A stretch of DNA of 64,000 bases from JAAZAI01 sp050942875 (GTDB taxonomy: Bacteria > Verrucomicrobiota > Kiritimatiellia > RFP12 > UBA3636): positions 15,204 through 79,203 of the forward strand of contig JBMNOD010000003.1 of assembly GCA_050942875.1 (NCBI GenBank), read 5' to 3'. A program made the translations under genes and the position numbers. Shown one piece after another: positions 35,101-44,043 of the stretch (position 1 is the stretch's first letter; the number at the start of each line of letters is the position of its first letter). A model generated the notes under the pieces. That model saw only the letters and a list, made by a program, of their open reading frames with translations. It was not told the origin of the DNA and searched no databases.

Positions 35101-38100
35101 CGCTGCCGGGCGTCGTCGATCCGATCGTGAAGCGCAGCGCATGCCGCCCCGCCTTCTCGACGAAGAGCACCAGCCCGCCATCGGCGCAGGCGACGTGCTC
35201 GGGCTGTACGCGGACGCCGTCGCCCTCCAGCTCGACGAGGCGGGCGTAGCCGAGCCGCACGCCGCTCGGCATCGCCGCCTCCAGGATCGCGGCTTCCTCC
35301 CGGGAACCGTCCGCAAAGCGCGGATACGAATACGCGCCCGGCTGGTCGAAGGTGCAGTCGATCCTGCGCGTGACGCGCATCGTGGCGCCGGCGCGCAAAT
35401 CCTTCTCCGGCGGCACGACATCGACGGCGATGTCGTCGCTCCACACGCTGACGAAGGCGTTGGAGCTGTGGAATTCGCCGCGGTAGTCGAGCGCGGCCGG
35501 GGCCGCGGCCAACGCCGCGCCCGCCAGCAGCCCCATCGCAACCGCCAGCCCGGTTCGCGTCGAGCCTTCGCGCCCCGCTTCCGGCCGGGGCTGCGGCGCC
35601 GCCTTCGCCGCCTCCGCCGCCGCCACCAGCGGCGGCGGCTCGACGCCCGCAGCCTCCTGCGGCGGGCGCGCGGGGCGGTAGGTCGCAAGGCTCCAGAGGC
35701 CGCGCGCCACGATCCGCAGCACGCCAAGGAGGAAGAGCAGCAGGAGCAGCCCAAACCCCATGATCGTCGCGTCTTCAAAGCTCACGGCGCCCAGGTTGAG
35801 CAGCAGCGCGCCCGTCGCGACGAACGTGCAGGCGATCCAGAACCGGTGCCCGCGCCGCGCAATGGCGAGAACCAGGAAGAAGAGCGCCAGCGCGCCGCAG
35901 ATGATCGCGGCGGGCAGGTTGACCCGCGCCAGCCAGGCCGGCACGACGGAGAACGTCAGCGCCAGCGGCGCGTCGCCGGGCATGACCGACGTGCGCGTGA
36001 AGCGCCGCCCGCCGCCGGCCGCGTCGGGCGAGAGGTTGCCCGAGGCGCGGCGCACGGCGAGCTTGTCGCCCGCCACAAGCCGCCACTCCGCGAACGTCAC
36101 CGGCGTATCGACGAGCACCGGCGCTTCGAGCGTCTGGCGCGACGGCGTGGCGGCGTTGTCGACGGCGTACTGGATTTCGACCGTCGTGGCCGTGTTCGGG
36201 TCGCGCGGACGCTCCACGGGGACGAGCAGCAGCCCCTGGTCGAACTGCGAGGGGATGCTCTCGACGCGGCCGCCCTCGAGCACCTTGCCGACCGTCCAGA
36301 GCGTCGCCCCGGCCGGCAGCTTGAGCGCGAGGTACTGCCCGCGCGCGTTCTTGACGGAGTAGCGCGCCGTCGTGACGCTCGCGCCGTCGCGCGTGATCTT
36401 CGATTCGATGGCGAGGAAGTCCACCACCTGGCCGATGCTGCCCTTCGTCGCCAGCGGCACGAGCGCGATGCGGGCGGTGTGCGGCGCGCGCATGTACTTC
36501 CAGGCCGCCGTCACGGGGGAAAGCAGGGACGCCGCGTAGCCTTCGGGGATTTCGTCCTTGCCGATGCGGATCATCGTCGGCGGCAGCTCCCCCGCCTCCT
36601 CGGCCTGGAGCGCCGCCGGCCCGGCGAGGACGATGAAGCCCATCTCGCTCGTCGTGCCGATCGTCTCGATCTCGCCGATGGCGAGCTCGCCGCCGTGGTA
36701 GTCGAGCTGCTGCTCGTAGGAGACGAGCAGCGTCCAGTCGCCCAGAATCCGCCGCGCAAGCTTCACGACGAGCGTGTCGCCCGTGCGCGTCCAACCGTCC
36801 ATGTCCGCGCAGGTGACGTCCACCTGCTTGAGGTGCGCCGGCACCTTGAACGAAAAGGTGTCCGTCGGCGCGCCGCTGATGTGGTACGTGGCCGCCGCCG
36901 AGGCGTAGAGCATGCCGTCGCCGGGCGAAACAAGGTGGAAGAGCTCGGAGTGAATCGCCGTCTTCGCCCGCGTGTAGCCGAGGGCGACCGACCAGGCGTC
37001 GCCGCGGAAGCGGAACGCGAGCTGCGCCCCCGGGACGTTCAGCGGCGTCGAGGCGGCGTGGATTTCGGAGAGGTTCGCCACGCCCTCCGGCGCAAGCTGG
37101 ATGCCCTGCGACGCCGCCGCGATGACGTAGCCGTTTTGCACGACGGCGTCCTGCACGGCGATCTCGGGCACGGCCAGCGTGCCGGGCGCGGCCGTGTCGA
37201 TCCGGCGCTCCATCTTCAGCACCACCTTCATCATGCCCGCCACCGGCTTGCGGAACGGGATCGTCACCGCAAGCGCGCCGTCGTCGAGCTTGCGCTGCTC
37301 GATGTCGCCATCGGCGACGCCGCGCCCCGACGCCGACGTGATCGTCCAGCCCTCGGCCTTGCCGATCATGGCGACGACCTGGTCGGCGGGCGCGTCGCGC
37401 AAATCAAGCTGCAGCAGCGCCTCGACGCTCGCCAAGGCGTCCTCGACGCGCACGACGACCGTGTTCTCGGAATGGACCGCCGTGACGATGTCCTCCAGCC
37501 CGACCTCGAGCGAGCATGGCGTGGCGGTGTAGCGGTAGGCGCCGCCGCCGGAGAGCGCCGAGGCCGACGCCGCCGACGCGGCGGCGGCCGTCTGCAGCAA
37601 GTTCGTCATCGCCCCCGGCTGGATGCGGATCGCGCCCGACGGCACGACCGTCAGCAGCCCCTCCGTGCGCAGCACGCCCACCGGCGCGACCGGCTCGATC
37701 ACCGTCTTGCACGGGAAGGCCGGCAGCGCATCCTCGTACACGAGCGTGATCCGCGCCCCCGCGCTCTCCACCTGCGGCGTGAGCGTCAGCGTCGAATAGG
37801 CCGGCGAATCGGACTCGCCGACCTCCTGCTTGAGCAAATTGAAATCGGCGTCCGTGCTCACGATGTTCACCTGCTTCGGCACGCGGAACGCATAGCGGCG
37901 CACCGTGCCTTGCGTGATCTTGTAGGTGAAGACCGACGTGTGCCGGATGACGCCCGGCGCGACGAGCGACGTCGTCTCGGCGCGGCAGGAGACGATCGCG
38001 TCGGTGCGCTGGAAGCGCATCGCCGCCGAACGCCAGCGCACCTCGACCGGACGCCCCGCCGGCAGGTTGCCCCTGATGACGCGCGCCGGCGGCGGGCCGT

Positions 38101-38560
38101 CGGTCTGCACGGCCTCCAGGTTGCCGGCATGCGCCACCGACACATCCCACTCCTGCGGATTGACGCGGATCTCGAACGTCCGCACCGTCGCCACGGGCAG
38201 GTCGAGCGTCACGCCCTCGCCCCTGGCCGTCGTGAACGCCAGTTCCACGTCCCCCGAGCGCCCGCGCCCCCAGAAGGAAGGCTCCGCCGCGATCCGGTAC
38301 AAGCCGTCGGCCGCGGGCGGCAGCAGCTTCATGCCCGCCGGCAGCGTCTTCGAGACGATCGCCACGCCGCCCCCCAGGACGGGGACGGAGCCGCCGGGCT
38401 TCACATTGTCGAGCCGGAAGGCCACGCTCGCCTGGAGCATGCCGTCCTTCACCTCGCCCTCGAGGTGCAGCCCCGACACCGTCGCCACCGGCGCCCCGTT
38501 CGCCGCCACGCCCACGACCAGGGCCAAAACGCTTGTGATGATTTGCTTGATTGCCTTCAT
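32198..38560 (-). CDS. Giant exported membrane protein with duplicated beta-module architecture
   Basis: A 2,120-residue protein with no family I can name. In order: a signal peptide (MKAIKQIITSVLALVVGVAA), about 840 residues of beta-rich extracytoplasmic sequence, three membrane segments (about 872-957), a second signal-like segment (about 1000-1022), about 1,060 more beta-rich residues, and a final membrane helix (about 2090-2110) with basic end GRKRREC. The halves are related: TSVFTYKITQGTVRRYAFRV in the first matches TTVFRYRVLQGVVRQVRVRI in the second, and FSFKVPAHLKQVDVTCAD matches FRVVVPAKGASLTVSG. GGAG lies six bases before the ATG. It is third in the operon after the ECF sigma factor and the VWA protein. 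A surface or periplasmic structural or sensing role is possible. Confidence 0.8.
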   Translation of the reverse strand: MKAIKQIITSVLALVVGVAANGAPVATVSGLHLEGEVKDGMLQASVAFRLDNVKPGGSVPVLGGGVAIVSKTLPAGMKLLPPAADGLYRIAAEPSFWGRGRSGDVELAFTTARGEGVTLDLPVATVRTFEIRVNPQEWDVSVAHAGNLEAVQTDGPPPARVIRGNLPAGRPVEVRWRSAAMRFQRTDAIVSCRAETTSLVAPGVIRHTSVFTYKITQGTVRRYAFRVPKQVNIVSTDADFNLLKQEVGESDSPAYSTLTLTPQVESAGARITLVYEDALPAFPCKTVIEPVAPVGVLRTEGLLTVVPSGAIRIQPGAMTNLLQTAAAASAASASALSGGGAYRYTATPCSLEVGLEDIVTAVHSENTVVVRVEDALASVEALLQLDLRDAPADQVVAMIGKAEGWTITSASGRGVADGDIEQRKLDDGALAVTIPFRKPVAGMMKVVLKMERRIDTAAPGTLAVPEIAVQDAVVQNGYVIAAASQGIQLAPEGVANLSEIHAASTPLNVPGAQLAFRFRGDAWSVALGYTRAKTAIHSELFHLVSPGDGMLYASAAATYHISGAPTDTFSFKVPAHLKQVDVTCADMDGWTRTGDTLVVKLARRILGDWTLLVSYEQQLDYHGGELAIGEIETIGTTSEMGFIVLAGPAALQAEEAGELPPTMIRIGKDEIPEGYAASLLSPVTAAWKYMRAPHTARIALVPLATKGSIGQVVDFLAIESKITRDGASVTTARYSVKNARGQYLALKLPAGATLWTVGKVLEGGRVESIPSQFDQGLLLVPVERPRDPNTATTVEIQYAVDNAATPSRQTLEAPVLVDTPVTFAEWRLVAGDKLAVRRASGNLSPDAAGGGRRFTRTSVMPGDAPLALTFSVVPAWLARVNLPAAIICGALALFFLVLAIARRGHRFWIACTFVATGALLLNLGAVSFEDATIMGFGLLLLLFLLGVLRIVARGLWSLATYRPARPPQEAAGVEPPPLVAAAEAAKAAPQPRPEAGREGSTRTGLAVAMGLLAGAALAAAPAALDYRGEFHSSNAFVSVWSDDIAVDVVPPEKDLRAGATMRVTRRIDCTFDQPGAYSYPRFADGSREEAAILEAAMPSGVRLGYARLVELEGDGVRVQPEHVACADGGLVLFVEKAGRHALRFTIGSTTPGSVLRTKTFGAVTSAATVTMPKGELEAAPARLYGGTMTVRDDGAQVFAGHLAAGEDALEIKIAPKRRDVEKEAVVMSADVATCAAIRSGVVDVTTVFRYRVLQGVVRQVRVRIPETLHVVDVAGDAGDWSFDPATRILTAAVKPATPDGFSLAVRCNAVAKNFPYESTVVVPEALDVERQNGRLGVAASEAVLLTLVEHAGCSVMRNEDFGAVEPPWAGAAGGAGEPVRRAFRYDEARKVAVTLAADMVKPELRSTLNLAMSVGDERYTASAQLELSVAKAGVFSVNLEMPGDYVIETITGDKMVGWDDRRKGGGGVEVMFGGALEGVCPLYVVLSKQRQGVDPEIAVPRIAVKGAIRQTGRIAVTAERGVKLALDAHDGVVAARGDDGQATAKHAVALDILRVDWSAVLKTQVLDPVVKPDVLHGVSIAEGMLQHRVYLRCKIENAGVKQFRVVVPAKGASLTVSGRHIARVAPEGEPAADGAQAWLIELQGKVDGEYAATCFYQEPYDSTQAVEVKPLRVVAAARQTGWMVVSGDVRIKVDAEFSPTTMRPEDARTIPDIFGAGDLSGALKCWKVLDPDAAVALKVTRHAAAEVLPATVERMEQTTVLSIGGRALTQTDLTFSVGRLRFLRFTLPGPEGDLWTAQVNGRPVTVSKEAGGEALCIPLDSVPEGDVASVSFVWAFRPATSFGGRLTLEAPRFPDLPLRNIDWTLFAPEGWRYTLRNEDFDLAPKPGARADGGWMFDSTLYQSRNQARSSGQLTKAKVSLQQVGQMLDEGQRGRAQRELKQVIALSQADASMNEDARVQFESVAVQNANIGFINRRGALRTYNNIFDADPGAQQRQAVPLNGGNFSREFAQQVEERLSARDRQALQMVSAKIVGQQAAADETPAAIAVTMPEHGCAMRFTRALQTQLGGGMAIELGVRRSLASRLGLVGETLQTAVAAVVAVPVLWIALLFAFGRKRREC

Positions 38561-38584
38561 GTCATGCTCCTTTTAATAATCCGC

Positions 38585-38665
38585 CTGATCGGACTGATCC
38601 GCCTGATCGGACTGATCGGACTGATCGGACTGATCGGTCTGATCGGTCTGATCCGACTGATCAAA
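38585..38665. repeat. Nine-unit 9-bp minisatellite (CTGATCGGA)
   Basis: Exactly nine contiguous 9-bp units. Variants are CTGATCGGA, CTGATCCGC, CTGATCGGT, CTGATCCGA and CTGATCAAA. It fills most of the 112-base gap between the VWA gene and the giant-protein gene, so it would lie in the untranslated part of their shared transcript, upstream of the giant protein's ribosome site. Confidence 0.95.
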
Positions 38666-38672
38666 CCCTCTC

Positions 38673-41072
38673 TCACAACCCCAACCCCATCAGCTTCCCC
38701 ACCGTCTCCGCGAAGCCGCGGGCCGGTGCGTCGTGGTCCAGCTCGGCCGCCACGCGCCCGGCTTCAACGGCGACGCGCCGCAGCGCGTTCGCCTGCCCCG
38801 CCGGCGGCACGTGCTTGAGCGTCGTCGCGAACTCCGCCACGGCGCACGCCAGCCGGAACTGCGGACGCGTCCGGGCGAAATCGCCCTGCACCGCCTCCGC
38901 CGCGATCGGCGCCTCGATCTCCTCCACCGCGCCGGTGTCGATGCGGCGGTAGCGGATGCGCACGGTGCCGAGCGACGCGGACGGCTTCAGCCCCTCCTCC
39001 AGCAGCATCTCGTAAACGACCGTCACGCCCTGCCCCGACCCCACTTCGCCCGCGTCCACCGAATCGTCGCGAAACTGCTCGTCGCGCAGCGCGCGGCTGT
39101 CGTAGCCGTGGGAACGGTACGCCTTCACGGCGGCGCCGTTCCACTCGACCTGGATCTTCACGTCGGACGCGATCGTGTTGAACGACGCCTGCAAATCCTC
39201 CACGAAGCTCTCGTGGATGGCCGCCTCGGAATCCAGGAACCGGTACTGCCCGTTGCCGCGATTGGCCATCGCCTCCAGCAGCGCGTCGTTGTACGTGCTC
39301 CGCCCCACGCCGACGACCGAGCAACTGATGCCGCGGTCGCGGTACGCGGCGACCTTGCCGAGGATTTCCTCCGCGTTCGCGCTCCCGAGGTTCGCAATGC
39401 CGTCGGAGAGGATCACGACCCGGTTCTCCGCCTTCGGGCCGAAGTCCGCCGCGGCCGACTCGAACGCCCGGACGATGCCGTCCTCCAGGTTCGTCGCGCC
39501 CTGGCAGCGGATCGCGGCCAGCTCGTCGCACGCCTGCTTCACGATTTCCGGGCGATCCCACCCGCTCAAGGAGAAGACCTTGCGCGTCTTGTCCGAGCAC
39601 GTCAGCAGCGTCACGGCGTCCGCGGGCGCCAGCTTCGCCAGCAGCGCCTCGATCGCCCGCTTCGCCAGCGCCATCCGCTCGGGCGTGTCCATCGAGCCCG
39701 ACGCGTCGAGGAGGATCGTCAGCCGGAGCGGACGCTGCTCCTCGCGCCCCAGCCGCCGCCCCTTCACGCCGACCCGCAGCAAGTGCCGCCCGGGGCGGAA
39801 CGGCGAGGCCGCGCCCTCAAGGTACACGCGGAAGGTCGCTTCCGCAGGCGCCAAATCGCCGTAGTCGAACGCATTGACGAACTCCTCCTGGCGGATCGTG
39901 GACGCCACAGGCCGCGACCCCGCGTCGATCAACGCGACCGCGCGCGAATACCCCGCCGAATCCACGTCAAGCCCGAACGTGGACAGCGGACGCTCCGCCG
40001 TCGGAACGAGCGTGAACGGGCCGGTTTCGGTGGACTCCAAGCGCCTCCGAGGTTCGTCCAAGAGGTCGGATTTGAGTCCATCCAGCCTCGCCAGTCCCAA
40101 GGCGGCCTGGTCGACTGCGGATTGCCTGCGTTGCCGGGTTTCATCGTCCTGCGATTCAGCCTTGGATTCACGAAGCTCACCACCGAGAGCTGCAGGACTG
40201 CCATCAGGGCCTTTAGGCCACTCGGCTCCGAGCGCGGACAAGAATGACTCCGAATCGTCGGCGACGGCTTTGCCGTCGGCCTCGGCCGCCATCCCCCCGC
40301 CCAGCGACTCGCCAAAAGAACCTGCCGCCGAATCATCCGCACCCTTCAACGCTTCGCGATGATGCCCGGAGGAGCGCGCGCCCACGATGCCCGGCATGAC
40401 AATCGAGCTTCTTGACTCCTCCTCCGGCGTGGGCGGAGGTGGAGCCGAAACGCCCGCGTCACCAGGCGACGGCAGCGACGCTTCGCGAGGCACACGCTCG
40501 GGTGCTCTGCCACGATGCCCGGGGGAGCTCGCGCCCACGATGCCCCGCATGACAATCGGGCTTTTGAGCGTTGCGACCGACTCCAAGCGCTCAGGCCGAG
40601 GCGACGGCGTCAACATCGGCGCGTCGGCAGGCGCCGGGGCCGCCGACGGCGACGGCGCAGGTTCGTCATCGATCGGAGAATACATCAACATGCCATCCGG
40701 CGGCTCCGTTTCATAATCAAAGCATCCCTCCAGAGCCGGCTCCTCATGCCACGGCGGCACGCAATAGGCGACATTGCCTTTGACAGCCATTTGCCCGCTC
40801 ATCGCAACGATGTCGGCGGGTTTTTTTTCAACGTAAACCGCCCGTTTCGTGACAAAACTGGGAATGACGAGACCGGCGATCACCCCGAGAACCAGAACGA
40901 TCACGGCGGCATACTGGACGACCTTGGCAAGGACGAACAGGATTCGGCGCGGCGCGCGCCCGTCGGGGAGCGCCGCGAAAACGGCGTGTCGGCGCACCTC
41001 GTCGAGGCGCGTCGGTGCGGGGAGTTGCTTGAGGAGTTCCGCCAGCTCCGTGTAGTCGCGTTCTTCATTCAT
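38673..41072 (-). CDS. VWA-domain membrane protein (YfbK-like) coupled to an ECF sigma factor
   Basis: A 799-residue protein. The N-terminal cytoplasmic segment (about 1-45) and one membrane helix (about 46-70; FVLAKVVQYAAVIVLVLGVI) resemble the layout of anti-sigma proteins. A long Ser/Pro-rich linker (about 95-325) contains a duplicated segment. Then come a YfbK-type N-terminal domain (PLSTFGLDVDSAGYSRAV, EEFVNAFDYG), a VWA domain with MIDAS motif DASGSM, and a DUF3520-like end. VWA domains bind protein partners through a metal ion. The start overlaps the sigma-factor stop by 8 bases, so translation is probably coupled. A regulator or partner of the sigma factor is plausible, but no ZAS-type zinc motif is visible. 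Confidence 0.8.
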   Translation of the reverse strand: MNEERDYTELAELLKQLPAPTRLDEVRRHAVFAALPDGRAPRRILFVLAKVVQYAAVIVLVLGVIAGLVIPSFVTKRAVYVEKKPADIVAMSGQMAVKGNVAYCVPPWHEEPALEGCFDYETEPPDGMLMYSPIDDEPAPSPSAAPAPADAPMLTPSPRPERLESVATLKSPIVMRGIVGASSPGHRGRAPERVPREASLPSPGDAGVSAPPPPTPEEESRSSIVMPGIVGARSSGHHREALKGADDSAAGSFGESLGGGMAAEADGKAVADDSESFLSALGAEWPKGPDGSPAALGGELRESKAESQDDETRQRRQSAVDQAALGLARLDGLKSDLLDEPRRRLESTETGPFTLVPTAERPLSTFGLDVDSAGYSRAVALIDAGSRPVASTIRQEEFVNAFDYGDLAPAEATFRVYLEGAASPFRPGRHLLRVGVKGRRLGREEQRPLRLTILLDASGSMDTPERMALAKRAIEALLAKLAPADAVTLLTCSDKTRKVFSLSGWDRPEIVKQACDELAAIRCQGATNLEDGIVRAFESAAADFGPKAENRVVILSDGIANLGSANAEEILGKVAAYRDRGISCSVVGVGRSTYNDALLEAMANRGNGQYRFLDSEAAIHESFVEDLQASFNTIASDVKIQVEWNGAAVKAYRSHGYDSRALRDEQFRDDSVDAGEVGSGQGVTVVYEMLLEEGLKPSASLGTVRIRYRRIDTGAVEEIEAPIAAEAVQGDFARTRPQFRLACAVAEFATTLKHVPPAGQANALRRVAVEAGRVAAELDHDAPARGFAETVGKLMGLGL
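40361..40563 (-). repeat. In-frame direct repeat inside the VWA protein linker
   Basis: Two 50-bp copies (40361-40410 and 40514-40563) differ at about four bases and are 153 bases apart, which keeps the frame. They encode SSIVMPGIVGARSSGH and SPIVMRGIVGASSPGH in the disordered linker. The sequence looks like a foreign repeat translated in frame more than a protein domain. Confidence 0.8.
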
Positions 41073-41640
41073 GGCGCATGTCCTCCTGGGAGTGGAGCCG
41101 TTTCGCGATCTCGGCGTTCAGGATTTTGACAGCCTCGTGGAGCAGCTTCCGGCAATGCGGCACGCTGTAGCCGGTGATCTCGGCGATGCTGGCGTGGCTG
41201 AGCCCCTGCTGGAGCCTCAGCAGCAGCACCCGCCGGCGCGACGGAATCAGCGCGTCGAGCGACTCCGCGAGCGCCTGCAGCTTCGCCTCGCGCGAGATCT
41301 CGGAATCCCCGCCGCCGGCGCCGGCGCCCTCGACGGCCGCCTCGCGGGCGAAGCCCTCGTGGGCGCGGGCGCGGGCCTGCTCGGCGCGAAGAATCGAAAC
41401 CGCCTTGTTGTACGTCACCTTGTAGAGCCAGTTCCGCAAATGATCGCCCGGCGCCGGCGCCTGGCCGCGATGCCATTGCGAGGCGAGCGCGACGAACGCC
41501 TCCTGGACGGCGTCCTGGGCCAGCGCGTGATCCCGAACGATGCCGACGGCGTAGCGCAGGAGCGAACCCTCGAACCGGTCCACGACCTGTTCGAGCCATC
41601 CGCGCCGCGGATCCACCGACGTTGTTTGATTGGTCTTCAA
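41065..41640 (-). CDS. ECF-type RNA polymerase sigma factor
   Basis: A sigma-70 family protein of about 191 residues. Region 2 reads RFEGSLLRYAVGIVRDHALA, then QDAVQEAFVALASQW and LRNWLYKVTYNKAVSILR. Region 4 reads LDALIPSRRRVLLLRLQQGL, then SHASIAEITGYSVPHCRKLL. A 25-residue Ala/Gly-rich spacer separates them. I chose the TTG at 41640 because the frame upstream runs into the promoter (41734-41762); no ATG fits. It is the first gene of the operon with the VWA protein and the giant exported protein, so it may control envelope functions. Whether it drives its own operon is open. Confidence 0.82.
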   Translation of the reverse strand: MKTNQTTSVDPRRGWLEQVVDRFEGSLLRYAVGIVRDHALAQDAVQEAFVALASQWHRGQAPAPGDHLRNWLYKVTYNKAVSILRAEQARARAHEGFAREAAVEGAGAGGGDSEISREAKLQALAESLDALIPSRRRVLLLRLQQGLSHASIAEITGYSVPHCRKLLHEAVKILNAEIAKRLHSQEDMRHE

Positions 41641-41733
41641 GGAGCTGCCTTCCCTTGCTGGTTTACACCCTTCATACGCAGCCGGTTCCAAAACGTTACT
41701 TCCCGTCGAGGGATTCCCCGCCGCCTTTCGTAA

Positions 41734-41762
41734 ACTATACCCTTGTCCAACCCGCAATTCAA
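41734..41762 (-). promoter_or_regulatory. Putative sigma-70 promoter of the ECF operon
   Basis: On the minus strand TTGAAT (41762-41757), a 17-base spacer, and TATAGT (41739-41734). The -10 matches consensus at five of six bases and the -35 at four. The predicted start near 41727 leaves a leader of roughly 85 bases before the TTG codon. Confidence 0.55.
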
Positions 41763-41823
41763 GCGCGCTTTTCGCGGGGCAAGCACGGGCGGGACGAGAT
41801 TGCCCCTTTCAACCTTCCCCGAA

Positions 41824-41859
41824 TCTCGTAGGGGCGGGGCTTCGTCCCCGCCCTTTTTT
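41824..41859. repeat. Hairpin repeat GGGCGGGG-loop-CCCCGCCC with T tract
   Basis: An eight-pair GC stem (41832-41839 with 41846-41853) with a six-base loop, followed by TTTTTT. It looks like an intrinsic terminator reading rightwards, but no plus-strand gene precedes it. The 30 bases 41824-41853 recur with two changes inside a coding gene at 49110-49139, so it is better called a mobile or dispersed hairpin. Confidence 0.75.
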
Positions 41860-41984
41860 CGGGTCTGTCCCCTAAACTCCACAGGATGGCGAACGGCCCC
41901 GCCGGGGACGGCGGGCTCCAGCGTTCCGGTGGATGGTTCGCCCATTGGTTTTCGGGGTCTGTCCCCAAAAATCCTAAAAAGGCG

Positions 41985-41999
41985 TGGCATAGTTCGTGC
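41985..41999 (+). promoter_or_regulatory. Candidate sigma-54 promoter for the moxR operon
   Basis: TGGCATAGTTCGTGC keeps the GG and GC doublets at the correct -24/-12 spacing and agrees with TGGCA and TGC of the consensus. It lies 44 bases before the moxR ATG. A single-site match of this kind can occur by chance, and no activator binding site was identified. Confidence 0.3.
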
Positions 42000-42043
42000 T
42001 TACAAGGCAAGCAAGTTTTTTTTAATAAGGGGAATTTTACGTT

Positions 42044-43072
<1,029 letters not shown>

Positions 43073-43082
43073 GTCTTGCGCC

Positions 43083-44027
43083 GTGGATTTCCGCCGTTCC
43101 CTCCAGAAGCCCGCCTACATGCGCTGGCTGCCGCCTTCGACGACGACGACGCTCGCCTCGATGGAGTTCATCTCCCGCGGCGTCATGCAGGGGTTCGTCG
43201 CCGGGCGCCACAAGTCGCCGCACAAGGGCTTTTCAATCGAATTTGCGGAGCACCGCCAGTACACGCCCGGAGACGACTTGCGCAACCTCGACTGGCAGGT
43301 CCTGGCTCGCACCGACCGCAGCTACATCAAACAATATGTCGAGGAGACGAACCTCCGCGCGACGATCCTCGTCGACACCTCCGGCTCGATGAACTATCGC
43401 GGCGAGGCGGCGGCGGCCGTCGAAAAAACGCCGTGCTCCAAGCTCGAATACGCCCAGTACCTCGCGGCAATCCTCTCGTACCTCCTCATCGGCCAGCAGG
43501 ACGCCGTCGGGCTCGTCACCTTCGACACGGCCATCCGCACCTACATCCCCGCCCGCGCCCGCACCAGCCAGATCCGCGCCATCCTCGAAACGCTCGACGC
43601 CACCCAGGCCGGCGGGGAGACCGCCATCGCGGACATCTTCCACGACATCGCCGAGCGCATCCCGCGGCGCGGCCTCGTCGTCATCCTCAGCGACCTCTTC
43701 GACGATCCCGAGCGGATCGTCAACGCCCTCCACCACTTCCGCCATCGGCGGCACGAGGTCGTCGTGCTGCACGTCCTGGCCGACGAAGAGCTGACGTTCC
43801 CCTTCGACCAGTTCACCCGGTTCCGGAACCTGGAAAACGGCGCGGACATCCAGACGGATCCGAAGGCGCTGCGCTCAAGCTACCTCGAGCATCTTCGCCA
43901 CTTCCTCCAGATCATCAAGAACGGTTGCGGCCGCATCGGCGCGGACTACGTCGCCATGAACACGGCCACGCCGTTCGACCAGGCCCTCTCCGCCTACCTG
44001 ACGCGGCGGCGCACGGGCCAGGGCTGA
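43083..44027 (+). CDS. DUF58 / VWA-like protein
   Basis: A 314-residue DUF58 protein beginning with GTG at 43083. The family motif lies at about 55-72 (EHRQYTPGDDLRNLDWQ), followed by TDRSYIKQYVEETNLRATIL and a MIDAS-like DTSGSM (98-103). The rest follows a VWA fold (AILSYLLIGQQDAVGLVTFD, RRGLVVILSDLFDDPE). There is no membrane segment, so it is probably cytoplasmic. It is expected to be the immediate partner of the MoxR ATPase. It ends 16 bases before the BatA-like gene. Confidence 0.92.
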   Translation: MDFRRSLQKPAYMRWLPPSTTTTLASMEFISRGVMQGFVAGRHKSPHKGFSIEFAEHRQYTPGDDLRNLDWQVLARTDRSYIKQYVEETNLRATILVDTSGSMNYRGEAAAAVEKTPCSKLEYAQYLAAILSYLLIGQQDAVGLVTFDTAIRTYIPARARTSQIRAILETLDATQAGGETAIADIFHDIAERIPRRGLVVILSDLFDDPERIVNALHHFRHRRHEVVVLHVLADEELTFPFDQFTRFRNLENGADIQTDPKALRSSYLEHLRHFLQIIKNGCGRIGADYVAMNTATPFDQALSAYLTRRRTGQG

Positions 44028-44043
44028 ACCCGAAGGACTTCCC

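Larger units (their letters stand above)
41641..42043. other. Divergent intergenic region between the two envelope operons
   Basis: 403 bases holding the ECF promoter, a GC hairpin followed by six T (41832-41859), a weaker hairpin with GGGG-TCTGT-CCCC (41954-41966), and a sigma-54-like site (41985-41999). AAGGGG lies about 11 bases before the moxR ATG. Confidence 0.6.

Noticed and set aside
32177..38818. Open frame of over 2,200 codons on the plus strand opposite the giant exported protein
   Set aside because: It is Arg/Ala/Gly/Asp-rich antisense of a GC-rich gene with clear signal peptide and membrane segments on the minus strand. It has no domain, no ribosome site and no coherent start.
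41832..41859. Intrinsic terminator
   Set aside because: The hairpin plus T tract is convincing in form, but no plus-strand gene precedes it and the same hairpin occurs inside a coding gene, so I list it as a repeat.
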